Positions 1-9,798 of a DNA stretch of 32,488 bases are shown here, in pieces. The stretch is from NCBI RefSeq assembly GCF_003206045.1, contig NZ_PZJM01000017.1:1-32488 (forward strand). The letters are read 5' to 3'. The notes beneath the pieces are model-generated. The model was not told where the DNA came from. It ran no database searches and was given only the letters and a program-made list of their open reading frames with translations. This DNA is from Salinicola lusitanus (GTDB taxonomy: Bacteria; Pseudomonadota; Gammaproteobacteria; Pseudomonadales; Halomonadaceae). Every line of letters starts with the position of its first letter. The first letter of the stretch is position 1. Position numbers and translations under genes: made by a program.

Positions 1-98
1 CTACGAGCTACGAGCTACGAGCTACGAGCTACGAGCTACGAGCTACGAGCTACGAGCTACGAGCTACGAGCTACGAGCTACGAGCTACGGGCGACGGG
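1..98. repeat. Tandem 7-bp repeat (CTACGAG)n, cut by left edge
   Basis: Twelve perfect head-to-tail copies of CTACGAG fill 1-84. Two degenerate copies follow, CTACGGG (85-91) and CGACGGG (92-98), and then the pattern stops. The array reaches base 1, so its true length is unknown. Because 7 is not a multiple of 3, all three + frames read the same cyclic heptapeptide (LRATSYE) without a stop, whereas each - frame meets TAG every 21 bases. There are no spacers, so it is a simple tandem repeat and not a CRISPR array. It lies 62 bp upstream of the birA start. Function unknown. Confidence 0.97.
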
Positions 99-160
99 TG
101 GCGTTATCGATAAACTGCGAACTTCGCTAGAATGTCGGTTTTGTCGCTAGGCGTATCCTG

Positions 161-1138
161 ATGAGTATCGGTGACCTGATTCGTTTGCTCAGTGACGGCA
201 ACTACCATTCCGGCCAGCAGTTGGGTGAGCGTCTTGGTGTGTCGCGTACTGCAGTCTGGAAACAGCTCAAGAAGCTGGAGGCGATGAACCTGCCGCTGGA
301 GGCGGTCAAGGGGCGGGGTTATCGACTGGTCAATCCGCTGGATTCGCTTGACGGCGCCTGTATCGTTTCCCGGTTGTCGGCCGAAACCCGACATCATCTC
401 AAACGGCTTTTCGTCGAGGATGTTCTCGACTCCACCAACACGTTTCTGCGGGATCGCTTCCGCCATGGCGCGGGTCACGGCGAGGTGTGCCTTGCGGAGA
501 GCCAGACTGCGGGGCGAGGCCGCCGAGGGAAGGTTTGGAGTACCGGCTGGGGGGAGAGCCTGATCCTGTCGCTGGGTTGGCGGTTCGAGTCCGGCGTGGC
601 AGCGCTCGAAGGGCTGAGCCTCGCCGTCGGGGTGGTTCTGGCCAACGTCGTCGGTGACCTGGGTGCCGATGTTGCCCTGAAATGGCCCAACGACGTCCTG
701 CTTGCCGTCGATGACGAGTGGCAGAAACTTGCCGGGATCCTGCTCGAAGTGACTGGAGACGTGGAAGGGCCTTGCGAAGTGGTCATTGGCATCGGTCTCA
801 ACGTCTCTGCAAGCGATGCCGTCCGAGAAGCTGCGGGGCAGCCGGTGGGCGCGCTCGCCGACGTGGTGCAGGCGCCCAAACGCAATCATGTCGCGGCGGC
901 GCTGATCGAGTCGCTGCTGATGATGTTGCCCGAATTCGAGCGCCAGGGTTTCGGCGCTTGGCGAGCAGACTGGAACAGGCGGCATGCCTATGCGGGCCGA
1001 TCCATTCGTATTCACCAGGGCTCTACTTCCTATATCGCCGAAGCGGTCGAGGTGGACCCTAGCGGCAATCTGATCGTGAAGACCGAAGCTGGGGAGCAGG
1101 CTCTCACGGGGGGCGAGATAAGCATTCGGCCGGAGTGA
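161..1138 (+). CDS. birA: Bifunctional biotin--[acetyl-CoA-carboxylase] ligase / biotin operon repressor BirA
   Basis: 325 aa. BirA makes biotinyl-5'-AMP and transfers biotin to the carrier-protein lysine of acetyl-CoA carboxylase; family members with an N-terminal DNA-binding domain also repress biotin synthesis genes. Residues 1-60 form a winged helix-turn-helix (LGERLGVSRTAVWKQLKKL), making this the two-domain group II form. The catalytic domain carries the biotinyl-AMP loop GRGRRGK at 118-124, the KWPND motif at 174-178 and KLAGILLE at 189-196. Length fits the family (E. coli 321 aa). The ATG follows a poor Shine-Dalgarno, and a weak -10 (TAGAAT, 128-133) lies upstream without a convincing -35. 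In Pseudomonas birA is followed by coaX; here it is followed directly by tRNA genes. Confidence 0.96.
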   Translation: MSIGDLIRLLSDGNYHSGQQLGERLGVSRTAVWKQLKKLEAMNLPLEAVKGRGYRLVNPLDSLDGACIVSRLSAETRHHLKRLFVEDVLDSTNTFLRDRFRHGAGHGEVCLAESQTAGRGRRGKVWSTGWGESLILSLGWRFESGVAALEGLSLAVGVVLANVVGDLGADVALKWPNDVLLAVDDEWQKLAGILLEVTGDVEGPCEVVIGIGLNVSASDAVREAAGQPVGALADVVQAPKRNHVAAALIESLLMMLPEFERQGFGAWRADWNRRHAYAGRSIRIHQGSTSYIAEAVEVDPSGNLIVKTEAGEQALTGGEISIRPE

Positions 1139-1320
1139 TCCGATCAGCAACCGGCGACGGGCGTGTGGGGGATCGCCGCCACATGGCATGGGCAGGCAGG
1201 GGAGGCGTCGAAAAGATGGCATTCGCGCTTGCATTCGGTGCCCTGCTTTGACACAATGCGCCCCGCTTTGTGCGCAAGGCCATTGATATCCGAGCCTGTT
1301 ATCGCAATAAAAACAGACGC
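1139..1320. other. Gap between birA and the tRNA promoter, no gene seen
   Basis: No open frame with a plausible start, ribosome-binding site and recognisable product is visible on either strand. A TTGACA-like hexamer at 1248-1253 has no matching -10. In Pseudomonas this interval holds coaX and a SPOR-domain gene; neither is present here. Confidence 0.6.
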
Positions 1321-1348
1321 TTGACATCAATGAGGGGCAGTGTAGAAT
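1321..1348 (+). promoter_or_regulatory. Sigma-70 promoter of the tRNA-Tyr/Gly/Thr operon
   Basis: A perfect -35 TTGACA (1321-1326) is separated by 16 bp from -10 TAGAAT (1343-1348). The mature tRNA-Tyr begins 14 nt after the -10. The stretch after the -10 (CTGTCGCCGTC) is GC-rich, as in stringently controlled stable-RNA promoters. Confidence 0.88.
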
Positions 1349-1361
1349 CTGTCGCCGTCAT

Positions 1362-1445
<84 letters not shown>

Positions 1446-1462
1446 GTTTTATTGCAGTAGTT

Positions 1463-1482
1463 TTGCCGGTCTGTTTCGGCAA
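1463..1482 (+). other. Small hairpin in the tRNA-Tyr/tRNA-Gly spacer
   Basis: TTGCCG (1463-1468) pairs with CGGCAA (1477-1482) across an 8-nt loop. There is no T run after it, so it is not a terminator. It could mark a processing site between the two tRNAs; this is inference. Confidence 0.4.
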
Positions 1483-1501
1483 GCCGGACCAGAGCGGGTA
1501 G

Positions 1502-1575
<74 letters not shown>

Positions 1576-1596
1576 TTTGATGTTGAAGTGATTTAG

Positions 1597-1671
1597 GCTC
1601 ATGTAGCTCAGGGGTAGAGCACACCCTTGGTAAGGGTGAGGTCGACGGTTCAATTCCGTCCATGAGCTCCA
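1597..1671 (+). tRNA. tRNA-Thr (GGT)
   Basis: Acceptor GCTCATG (1597-1603) pairs with CATGAGC (1661-1667); discriminator T and encoded CCA (1669-1671) follow. Anticodon stem CACCC/GGGTG holds loop TTGGTAA with anticodon GGT at 1629-1631. 75 nt. It is the last gene of the first tRNA transcript. In E. coli and Pseudomonas the next gene is tufB, which is absent here. Confidence 0.98.
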
Positions 1672-1700
1672 TTTCAATCATCGATGCGGATGTGCGAAAG

Positions 1701-1723
1701 GCGAGCCAGGAGCTCGCTTTTTT
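1701..1723 (+). terminator. Rho-independent terminator of the tRNA operon
   Basis: GCGAGC (1701-1706) and GCTCGC (1712-1717) form a 6-bp stem with a CAGGA loop, directly followed by six T (1718-1723). It lies 29 bp after tRNA-Thr and before the tRNA-Trp promoter, so the two units are separate transcripts apart from read-through. Confidence 0.85.
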
Positions 1724-1750
1724 GGTGAAAAAGAAAAATGCCGGATGGGA

Positions 1751-1780
1751 TTGCTTTTTCTGGCATCTCTTCGCTATCAT
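1751..1780 (+). promoter_or_regulatory. Probable promoter of the tRNA-Trp/secE/nusG transcript
   Basis: -35 TTGCTT (1751-1756) and -10 TATCAT (1775-1780) are 18 bp apart. A GC-rich discriminator (AGCGCCCTCC) follows. The site falls between the terminator at 1701-1723 and tRNA-Trp at 1824. Confidence 0.7.
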
Positions 1781-1823
1781 AGCGCCCTCCTAATTTCCGG
1801 GTGCTTCTCGGAAGTGTAGTTGC

Positions 1824-1899
<76 letters not shown>

Positions 1900-1971
1900 G
1901 TCTTCCCCAGGCTGGCTTGTATTTGATATCTTGTCTTGTTCGGTTATCGCGCCTTGAGTTGAGGAGTTTTC

Positions 1972-2340
1972 ATGAAGCACAACGCCGAGGTGCAGGAGTC
2001 ACGCTTCGACACTCCCAAGTGGATCGTCGTGGTGTTGCTGCTGGCAGTCGCGGTTGGCGGCAATGCGTGGTTTGCGGATCAGGCGTTGCTGTACCGCGTG
2101 CTGGGCGTCGTCGTCATTTGTGGTATTGCCGCCGCGATCGCCTTGACCACGGCAAAGGGGCAGGCATTGATGGATCTGGCGCGGGGTTCCAAGCGTGAGA
2201 TTCAGCGAGTGGTCTGGCCGACCCGACAGGAGACCATCCAGACGACGTTGATCGTACTGGCGGCCGTTCTCGTCGTGGGGCTGCTGCTGTGGCTTATCGA
2301 TACCGTCCTGGGTTGGGCGATGTCCGGAATCATTGGCTAG
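1972..2340 (+). CDS. secE: Preprotein translocase subunit SecE
   Basis: 122 aa (E. coli 127). SecE clamps SecY in the inner-membrane SecYEG channel. Three hydrophobic segments are visible: about 17-35, 41-60 and 91-112, the three-helix form of gammaproteobacteria. Between helices 2 and 3 lies the conserved amphipathic region ending in VVWPTRQET (80-88), the part essential in the family. The ATG has a strong AGGAG five bases upstream. Follows tRNA-Trp and precedes nusG, whose Shine-Dalgarno overlaps the secE stop codon, so the two are translationally close. Its partner SecY is encoded at 27867-29201. Confidence 0.97.
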   Translation: MKHNAEVQESRFDTPKWIVVVLLLAVAVGGNAWFADQALLYRVLGVVVICGIAAAIALTTAKGQALMDLARGSKREIQRVVWPTRQETIQTTLIVLAAVLVVGLLLWLIDTVLGWAMSGIIG

Positions 2341-2348
2341 GAGTTTTC

Positions 2349-2882
2349 ATGTCCAAGCGTTGGTACGTCGTTCACGCCTATTCCGGTTTCGAGAAGCAGG
2401 TGATGCGCTCGCTGATCGAGCGGGTAAAGCTCTACGAGGTCGAAGATCAGTTCGGTGACATTCTGGTGCCGACCGAAGAAGTCGTCGAGATGCGTGACGG
2501 CAAGCGCCGCAAAAGCGAGCGCAAGTTCTATCCCGGCTACGTGCTGGTCGAGATGGAGATGAACGAACAGACCTGGCACTTGGTCAACGAGACACCGCGC
2601 GTGATGGGATTCATCGGCGGTACGCCGGAGAAGCCCGCCGCCATCACGCAGAAAGAAGCGGATGCGATCTTGCGCCGCGTCCAGGATGGTACCGACAAGC
2701 CACGCCCCAAGACACTCTTCGAGCCAGGCGAGACCGTTCGTGTCGTCGATGGCCCCTTCGCCGATTTCAACGGTGTCGTGGAAGAGGTCAACTACGAAAA
2801 GAGTCGCCTGCAGGTCAGCGTGCTGATCTTCGGGCGTTCGACGCCGGTAGAGCTGGAATTCGTCCAGGTGGTCAAGGACTGA
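2349..2882 (+). CDS. nusG: Transcription termination/antitermination factor NusG
   Basis: 177 aa (E. coli 181). NusG binds the RNA polymerase clamp, suppresses pausing and links polymerase to Rho or to ribosomal protein S10. The N-terminal NGN domain spans about 1-115 (starts [17 protein letters not shown]), and a C-terminal KOW domain lies at about 124-177 ([17 protein letters not shown]). The frame stays open upstream to 2289, but the start at 2349 is chosen because AGGAG (2339-2343) sits five bases before it and the protein then begins as in homologues. S10, its partner, is encoded at 18683. Confidence 0.97.
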   Translation: MSKRWYVVHAYSGFEKQVMRSLIERVKLYEVEDQFGDILVPTEEVVEMRDGKRRKSERKFYPGYVLVEMEMNEQTWHLVNETPRVMGFIGGTPEKPAAITQKEADAILRRVQDGTDKPRPKTLFEPGETVRVVDGPFADFNGVVEEVNYEKSRLQVSVLIFGRSTPVELEFVQVVKD

Positions 2883-2957
2883 CCGGCGTAGCACTGAGTT
2901 CATCGCGGCGCCATTCGGTGCTGCGTTATCGTTGCCGGCCGTCGTGTCGGCTGAATT

Positions 2958-2982
2958 GGGGAGCCGCAAGGCGTCCGTACCC
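2958..2982 (+). promoter_or_regulatory. Candidate L1 autoregulatory site in the rplK leader
   Basis: GCC-GCAA-GGC (2963-2972) forms a short tetraloop hairpin stacked, through an asymmetric internal loop (GA against GTCCGTA), on GGG/CCC (2958-2960 with 2980-2982). Two short helices around an asymmetric loop resemble the L1-binding element of 23S rRNA and of the E. coli L11 operon leader, where L1 represses rplK-rplA translation. It lies 14 nt before the rplK start. Identification is by shape and position only. Confidence 0.55.
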
Positions 2983-2996
2983 GACTGGAGTTCAAA

Positions 2997-3428
2997 ATGG
3001 CTAAGAAAGTCCAGGCCTACATCAAGCTGCAGGTTGCAGCTGGCAAGGCCAATCCGAGTCCGCCCGTGGGTCCCGCGCTGGGTCAGCACGGCGTCAACAT
3101 CATGGAATTCTGTAAGGCGTTCAACGCCGCGACTCAAGAAATTGAGCCGGGCCTGCCGACGCCGGTCGTGATCACGGTCTATTCCGACCGCAGCTTCACC
3201 TTCGTCACCAAGACGCCGCCGGCGGCCGTGCTGCTGAAGAAAGCTGCGGGTATCAAGTCCGGTTCCGGCGTGCCGAACAAGACCAAGGTCGGCACCGTGA
3301 CTCGTGAGCAGCTCGAGGAAATCGCCAAGACCAAGGAGCCGGACCTGACGGCTGCCAGTCTTGACGCCGCCGTTCGTACCATCGCTGGCAGTGCTCGCAG
3401 CATGGGCCTCAACGTGGAGGGCCTCTGA
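2997..3428 (+). CDS. rplK: 50S ribosomal protein L11
   Basis: 143 aa. L11 sits at the GTPase-associated centre of the large subunit, binds 23S rRNA with L10/L12, and is needed for RelA activation by uncharged tRNA. The N-terminal domain carries the conserved proline-rich [14 protein letters not shown] (19-32), where thiostrepton-resistance changes arise in other species; it looks wild type. The C-terminal rRNA-binding domain spans about 75-143. GGAG (2987-2990) precedes the ATG. First gene of the L11 operon, with rplA starting two bases after its stop. Confidence 0.98.
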   Translation: MAKKVQAYIKLQVAAGKANPSPPVGPALGQHGVNIMEFCKAFNAATQEIEPGLPTPVVITVYSDRSFTFVTKTPPAAVLLKKAAGIKSGSGVPNKTKVGTVTREQLEEIAKTKEPDLTAASLDAAVRTIAGSARSMGLNVEGL

Positions 3429-3430
3429 TC

Positions 3431-4123
3431 ATGGCAAAGCTGACAAAACGCGCTCAGATGATTCGCGAGAAGGTCGAGCCGGGCAAGGTCTACACCCTCG
3501 AAGAAGCCGTCGCGCTGCTTTCCGAGGTGTCCACGGTCAAGTTCAAGGAAGCCGTCGAGGTTTCCATCAACTTGGGTGTCGATCCGCGTAAATCCGACCA
3601 GGTCGTTCGTGGCGCCACCGTGCTGCCCAACGGAACCGGTCGTGACGTCCGCGTCGCCGTGTTCGCGCAAGGCGCCGCCGCCGACGCCGCCAAGGAAGCC
3701 GGTGCCGACATCGTCGGCATGGAAGATCTGGCCGAAGACGTCAAGAAAGGCAACATGAACTTCGACGTCGTCGTCGCCGCACCGGATGCCATGCGTGTGG
3801 TCGGCCAGCTTGGCCAGATCCTGGGGCCGCGCGGCCTGATGCCGAACCCGAAGGTCGGCACCGTGACGCCGGACGTCGCCACCGCGGTCAAGAATGCCAA
3901 GGCAGGTCAGGTCCGTTTCCGTACCGACAAGAACGGCATCATCCATGCCTCCATCGGTAAGGTCGACTTTCCCGCCGACGCGCTCAAGGGCAACCTCGAA
4001 GCGCTGGTCAACGACCTCAAGCGTCTCAAGCCGAGCACGTCCAAGGGCATCTATCTCAAGAAACTGACCCTGTCCAGCACCATGGGCCCGGGTCTGACCG
4101 TCGATCACAGCGCTTACGCGTGA
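3431..4123 (+). CDS. rplA: 50S ribosomal protein L1
   Basis: 230 aa (E. coli 234). L1 forms the mobile L1 stalk next to the E site and helps release deacylated tRNA; free L1 represses its own operon by binding the rplK leader. The family signature is visible in the middle domain ([20 protein letters not shown]), and the N- and C-terminal parts form the RNA-binding domain ([11 protein letters not shown]... and [17 protein letters not shown]). The start is two bases after the rplK stop with GGAGG inside the end of rplK, so translation is probably coupled. Confidence 0.98.
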   Translation: MAKLTKRAQMIREKVEPGKVYTLEEAVALLSEVSTVKFKEAVEVSINLGVDPRKSDQVVRGATVLPNGTGRDVRVAVFAQGAAADAAKEAGADIVGMEDLAEDVKKGNMNFDVVVAAPDAMRVVGQLGQILGPRGLMPNPKVGTVTPDVATAVKNAKAGQVRFRTDKNGIIHASIGKVDFPADALKGNLEALVNDLKRLKPSTSKGIYLKKLTLSSTMGPGLTVDHSAYA

Positions 4124-4150
4124 CCGACGACAACCAGGCAATAACTTTGC

Positions 4151-4208
4151 GGTCCCCGTGCGCTGTTTCGACGACTTGCGTCGTCCTGGCAGAGTGGGGC
4201 GGGGCACC
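4151..4208 (+). other. Helical arm upstream of the L10 leader core
   Basis: GGTCCCCG (4151-4158) can pair with CGGGG-C-ACC (4200-4208, one bulge). Inside it GACGAC (4170-4175) and GTCGTC (4180-4185) form a perfect 6-bp hairpin with a TTGC loop. It lies directly before the conserved L10 leader core and has no T tract. Confidence 0.5.
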
Positions 4209-4210
4209 GT

Positions 4211-4277
4211 CAAAGACCGCAGGTGACAGCGCTAGCCGCTGACTTAATGTCCCGAATGGGGGCCTGCGCAGATGGTG
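4211..4277 (+). promoter_or_regulatory. L10 leader: r-protein L10(L12)4-binding autoregulatory RNA
   Basis: AAAGACCGCAGGTG (from 4212) and CCTGCGCAGATGGTG (4263-4277) match the two conserved strands of the gammaproteobacterial L10 leader. GCAGG (4219-4223) pairs with CCTGC (4263-4267), and ACC (4216-4218) with GGT (4274-4276) across an asymmetric internal loop, the kink-turn that mimics the L10 site of 23S rRNA. Free L10-L12 complex represses rplJ/rplL translation by binding here. It sits 115 nt before the rplJ start. Confidence 0.82.
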
Positions 4278-4314
4278 TTGCTCGCCGAGTCAGGTGTGCA
4301 GCCATCATCCAAGA

Positions 4315-4337
4315 CTTTCATCGCTGTCAGATGAAAG
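4315..4337 (+). other. 8-bp perfect hairpin between L10 leader and rplJ
   Basis: CTTTCATC (4315-4322) and GATGAAAG (4330-4337) form an uninterrupted 8-bp stem with a 7-nt loop. No T run follows, so it is not a terminator. It lies 55 nt before the rplJ start and may be part of the leader switch. Confidence 0.6.
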
Positions 4338-4392
4338 AGATGGTAACCACCGGGTCGCGACGCCGTCGCCCCGGCACGAAGGAGTAACCACT

Positions 4393-4896
4393 GTGCCACT
4401 AGCACTCGAAGGCAAAAAAGCGATTGTTGCCGAGGTCAGTGAAGCCGCTAAGGACGCTCTTTCCGTCGTAGTTGCCGATTCTCGCGGTGTCACCGTTGGC
4501 GCAATGACCGATCTGCGCAAACAGGCTCGCGAGAATGGCGTCCAGATTCGTGTTGTCCGCAACACGCTGGCGCGCCGCGCGCTGTCAGGGACTTCATGGG
4601 AGTGCCTGAACGAGACTTTCGCAGGCCCGACGCTGTTGGCCTTCTCCTACGAGCACCCCGGCGCTGCCGCGCGGTTGTTCAAGGAGTTCGGCAAGACGCA
4701 GAAGGAGTTCGAAGTCAAGGCGCTGGCTTACGAAGGGGAGATGATCCCGGCTGCTGACATCGACCGTCTGGCAACGCTGCCGACTTACGACGAAGCGATC
4801 GCCAAGCTGATGTCCGTCATGAAGGAAGCTTCTGCCGGCAAGCTGGTTCGTACCCTCGCAGCACTTCGCGACCAGAAGCAGGAAGAAGCTGCCTGA
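4393..4896 (+). CDS. rplJ: 50S ribosomal protein L10
   Basis: 167 aa (E. coli 165). L10 anchors the L7/L12 dimers to form the ribosomal stalk that recruits EF-Tu and EF-G. The N-terminal rRNA-binding domain is well conserved ([28 protein letters not shown]), with [22 protein letters not shown] mid-protein and the C-terminal stalk helix ([19 protein letters not shown]) that binds L12. The start is GTG 4393, preceded by AAGGAG (4379-4384); the frame runs open to 4294, but the extra 33 residues lie in the leader and are not conserved. Confidence 0.97.
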   Translation: MPLALEGKKAIVAEVSEAAKDALSVVVADSRGVTVGAMTDLRKQARENGVQIRVVRNTLARRALSGTSWECLNETFAGPTLLAFSYEHPGAAARLFKEFGKTQKEFEVKALAYEGEMIPAADIDRLATLPTYDEAIAKLMSVMKEASAGKLVRTLAALRDQKQEEAA

Positions 4897-4990
4897 TTGG
4901 CAGCCTGCTCGCGCGGACTGGATCGACTGTTGAATCAATGAGCGCTTGGCCGATACCGGCTGGGGCTCCGCAAAGTTTAGGAATCTGAAA

Positions 4991-5362
4991 ATGGCACTTT
5001 CTCAAGAAGACATCATCAACGCCGTTGCCGAAATGTCCGTGATGGAAGTTGCGGAACTGGTTTCTGCAATGGAAGAGAAGTTCGGCGTTTCTGCAGCTGC
5101 TGCTGTCGTCGCCGGTCCTGGTGGCGGCGGTGAAGCTGCGGCCGAAGAGCAGACCGAGTTCTCTGTCGTTCTGACCGCTGCCGGTGACAAGAAAGTCAAC
5201 GTCATCAAGGTCGTTCGCGAAATCACCGGTCTTGGCCTGAAAGAAGCCAAGGGCGCTGTCGACGGCGCTCCGGCGACGTTGAAAGAAGGTCTGTCCAAGG
5301 ACGACGCTGAAGAAGCCAAGAAGAAGCTGGAAGAAGCTGGCGCTTCTGTGGAGCTCAAGTAA
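4991..5362 (+). CDS. rplL: 50S ribosomal protein L7/L12
   Basis: 123 aa (E. coli 121). Multicopy stalk protein that activates translational GTPases. The N-terminal dimerisation helices (1-33, [20 protein letters not shown]) are followed by an alanine/glycine-rich hinge (about 36-52) and the C-terminal factor-binding domain (about 55-123, with [20 protein letters not shown]). An in-frame ATG at 4946 would add 15 residues, but 4991 is preferred: it has AGGA eight bases upstream and matches the family start. L10 and L12 are co-expressed; an attenuator follows. Confidence 0.98.
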   Translation: MALSQEDIINAVAEMSVMEVAELVSAMEEKFGVSAAAAVVAGPGGGGEAAAEEQTEFSVVLTAAGDKKVNVIKVVREITGLGLKEAKGAVDGAPATLKEGLSKDDAEEAKKKLEEAGASVELK

Positions 5363-5400
5363 CTCTGTGCTCACGGCTTCACGCGCTGTGTAAGCGCCAC

Positions 5401-5435
5401 GGCTGGTGGCGGGCCTACCCGCTGCCGGCCTTTTT
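5401..5435 (+). terminator. Attenuator between rplL and rpoB
   Basis: A 13-bp stem (5401-5413 with 5418-5430, three G-U pairs) has a 4-nt loop CCTA and is followed by five T (5431-5435). This is a textbook intrinsic terminator inside the rplJL-rpoBC operon. E. coli has a partial terminator at the same place that sets ribosomal protein expression above polymerase subunits. Since no obvious promoter follows, it presumably acts by partial read-through. Confidence 0.9.
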
Positions 5436-5463
5436 CTGTTTTTGCTAGCCTGGCGTTAGTACG

Positions 5464-5493
5464 CCTGATCCGGGGTCGACCTCCCGGTTCAGG
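5464..5493 (+). other. rpoB leader hairpin 1
   Basis: CCTGA-T-CCGGG (5464-5474) pairs with CCCGG-T-TCAGG (5483-5493), ten base pairs with a single T-T mismatch and an 8-nt loop. First of three consecutive hairpins after the attenuator. Confidence 0.65.
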
Positions 5494-5516
5494 ATTGTAG
5501 CCACTAGACGAATTCC

Positions 5517-5551
5517 GACGGCGAGCTCCCTGTGTTGGGAGGCTTGCCGTC
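5517..5551 (+). other. rpoB leader hairpin 2
   Basis: Positions 5517-5530 pair with 5537-5551 through 14 base pairs with one bulged G and a 6-nt loop (TGTGTT). A stem this long is a plausible RNase III substrate; in E. coli RNase III cleaves a hairpin in the same intergenic region. Cleavage here is inference. Confidence 0.65.
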
Positions 5552-5555
5552 AGCG

Positions 5556-5580
5556 CCTAACGGGGGTAGCCCGCGTTAGG
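5556..5580 (+). other. rpoB leader hairpin 3
   Basis: CCTAAC (5556-5561) pairs with GTTAGG (5575-5580). An inner G-C pair and GGG/CCC stack continue the stem around one G-G mismatch, leaving a short TAG loop. No T run follows. It ends 51 nt before the rpoB start. Confidence 0.6.
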
Positions 5581-5631
5581 GAGCGCCGACCACGCACCGG
5601 TCACCCATGGTGAACAAGCTGGGGAATACAG

Positions 5632-9708
<4,077 letters not shown>

Positions 9709-9798
9709 GACCGGCACAGTCGATCGATAGCGACGGTTTGCGGGGCGAGCGAGTGATTCGCGGCCCCGCTCATGACAACTCCGCAACGGAGCGATCCC

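Noticed and set aside
1..98. CRISPR array at the left edge
   Set aside because: Unit is 7 bp with no unique spacers; it is a simple tandem repeat.
1248..1276. TTGACA-like -35 downstream of birA
   Set aside because: No acceptable -10 at 15-19 bp; the better promoter is at 1321-1348.
104..1330. Long - strand open frame opposite birA, and many others opposite rpoB, rpoC, fusA and tuf (e.g. 9898-13905, 6373-8892)
   Set aside because: They mirror conserved genes in high-GC DNA where the antisense frame is rarely stopped; they have low-complexity His/Asp/Leu/Arg-rich composition, no ribosome-binding sites and no family resemblance.
2289..2348. N-terminal extension of NusG
   Set aside because: It overlaps the secE end in another frame; a well-placed AGGAG and family start support 2349. 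The same reasoning rejects the extended starts of rplJ (4294), rplL (4946), rpoC (9772), rpsG (14633) and rpoA (30893).
2883..2957. Promoter for the L11 operon between nusG and rplK
   Set aside because: E. coli has one here, but no -35/-10 pair with sensible spacing could be read.
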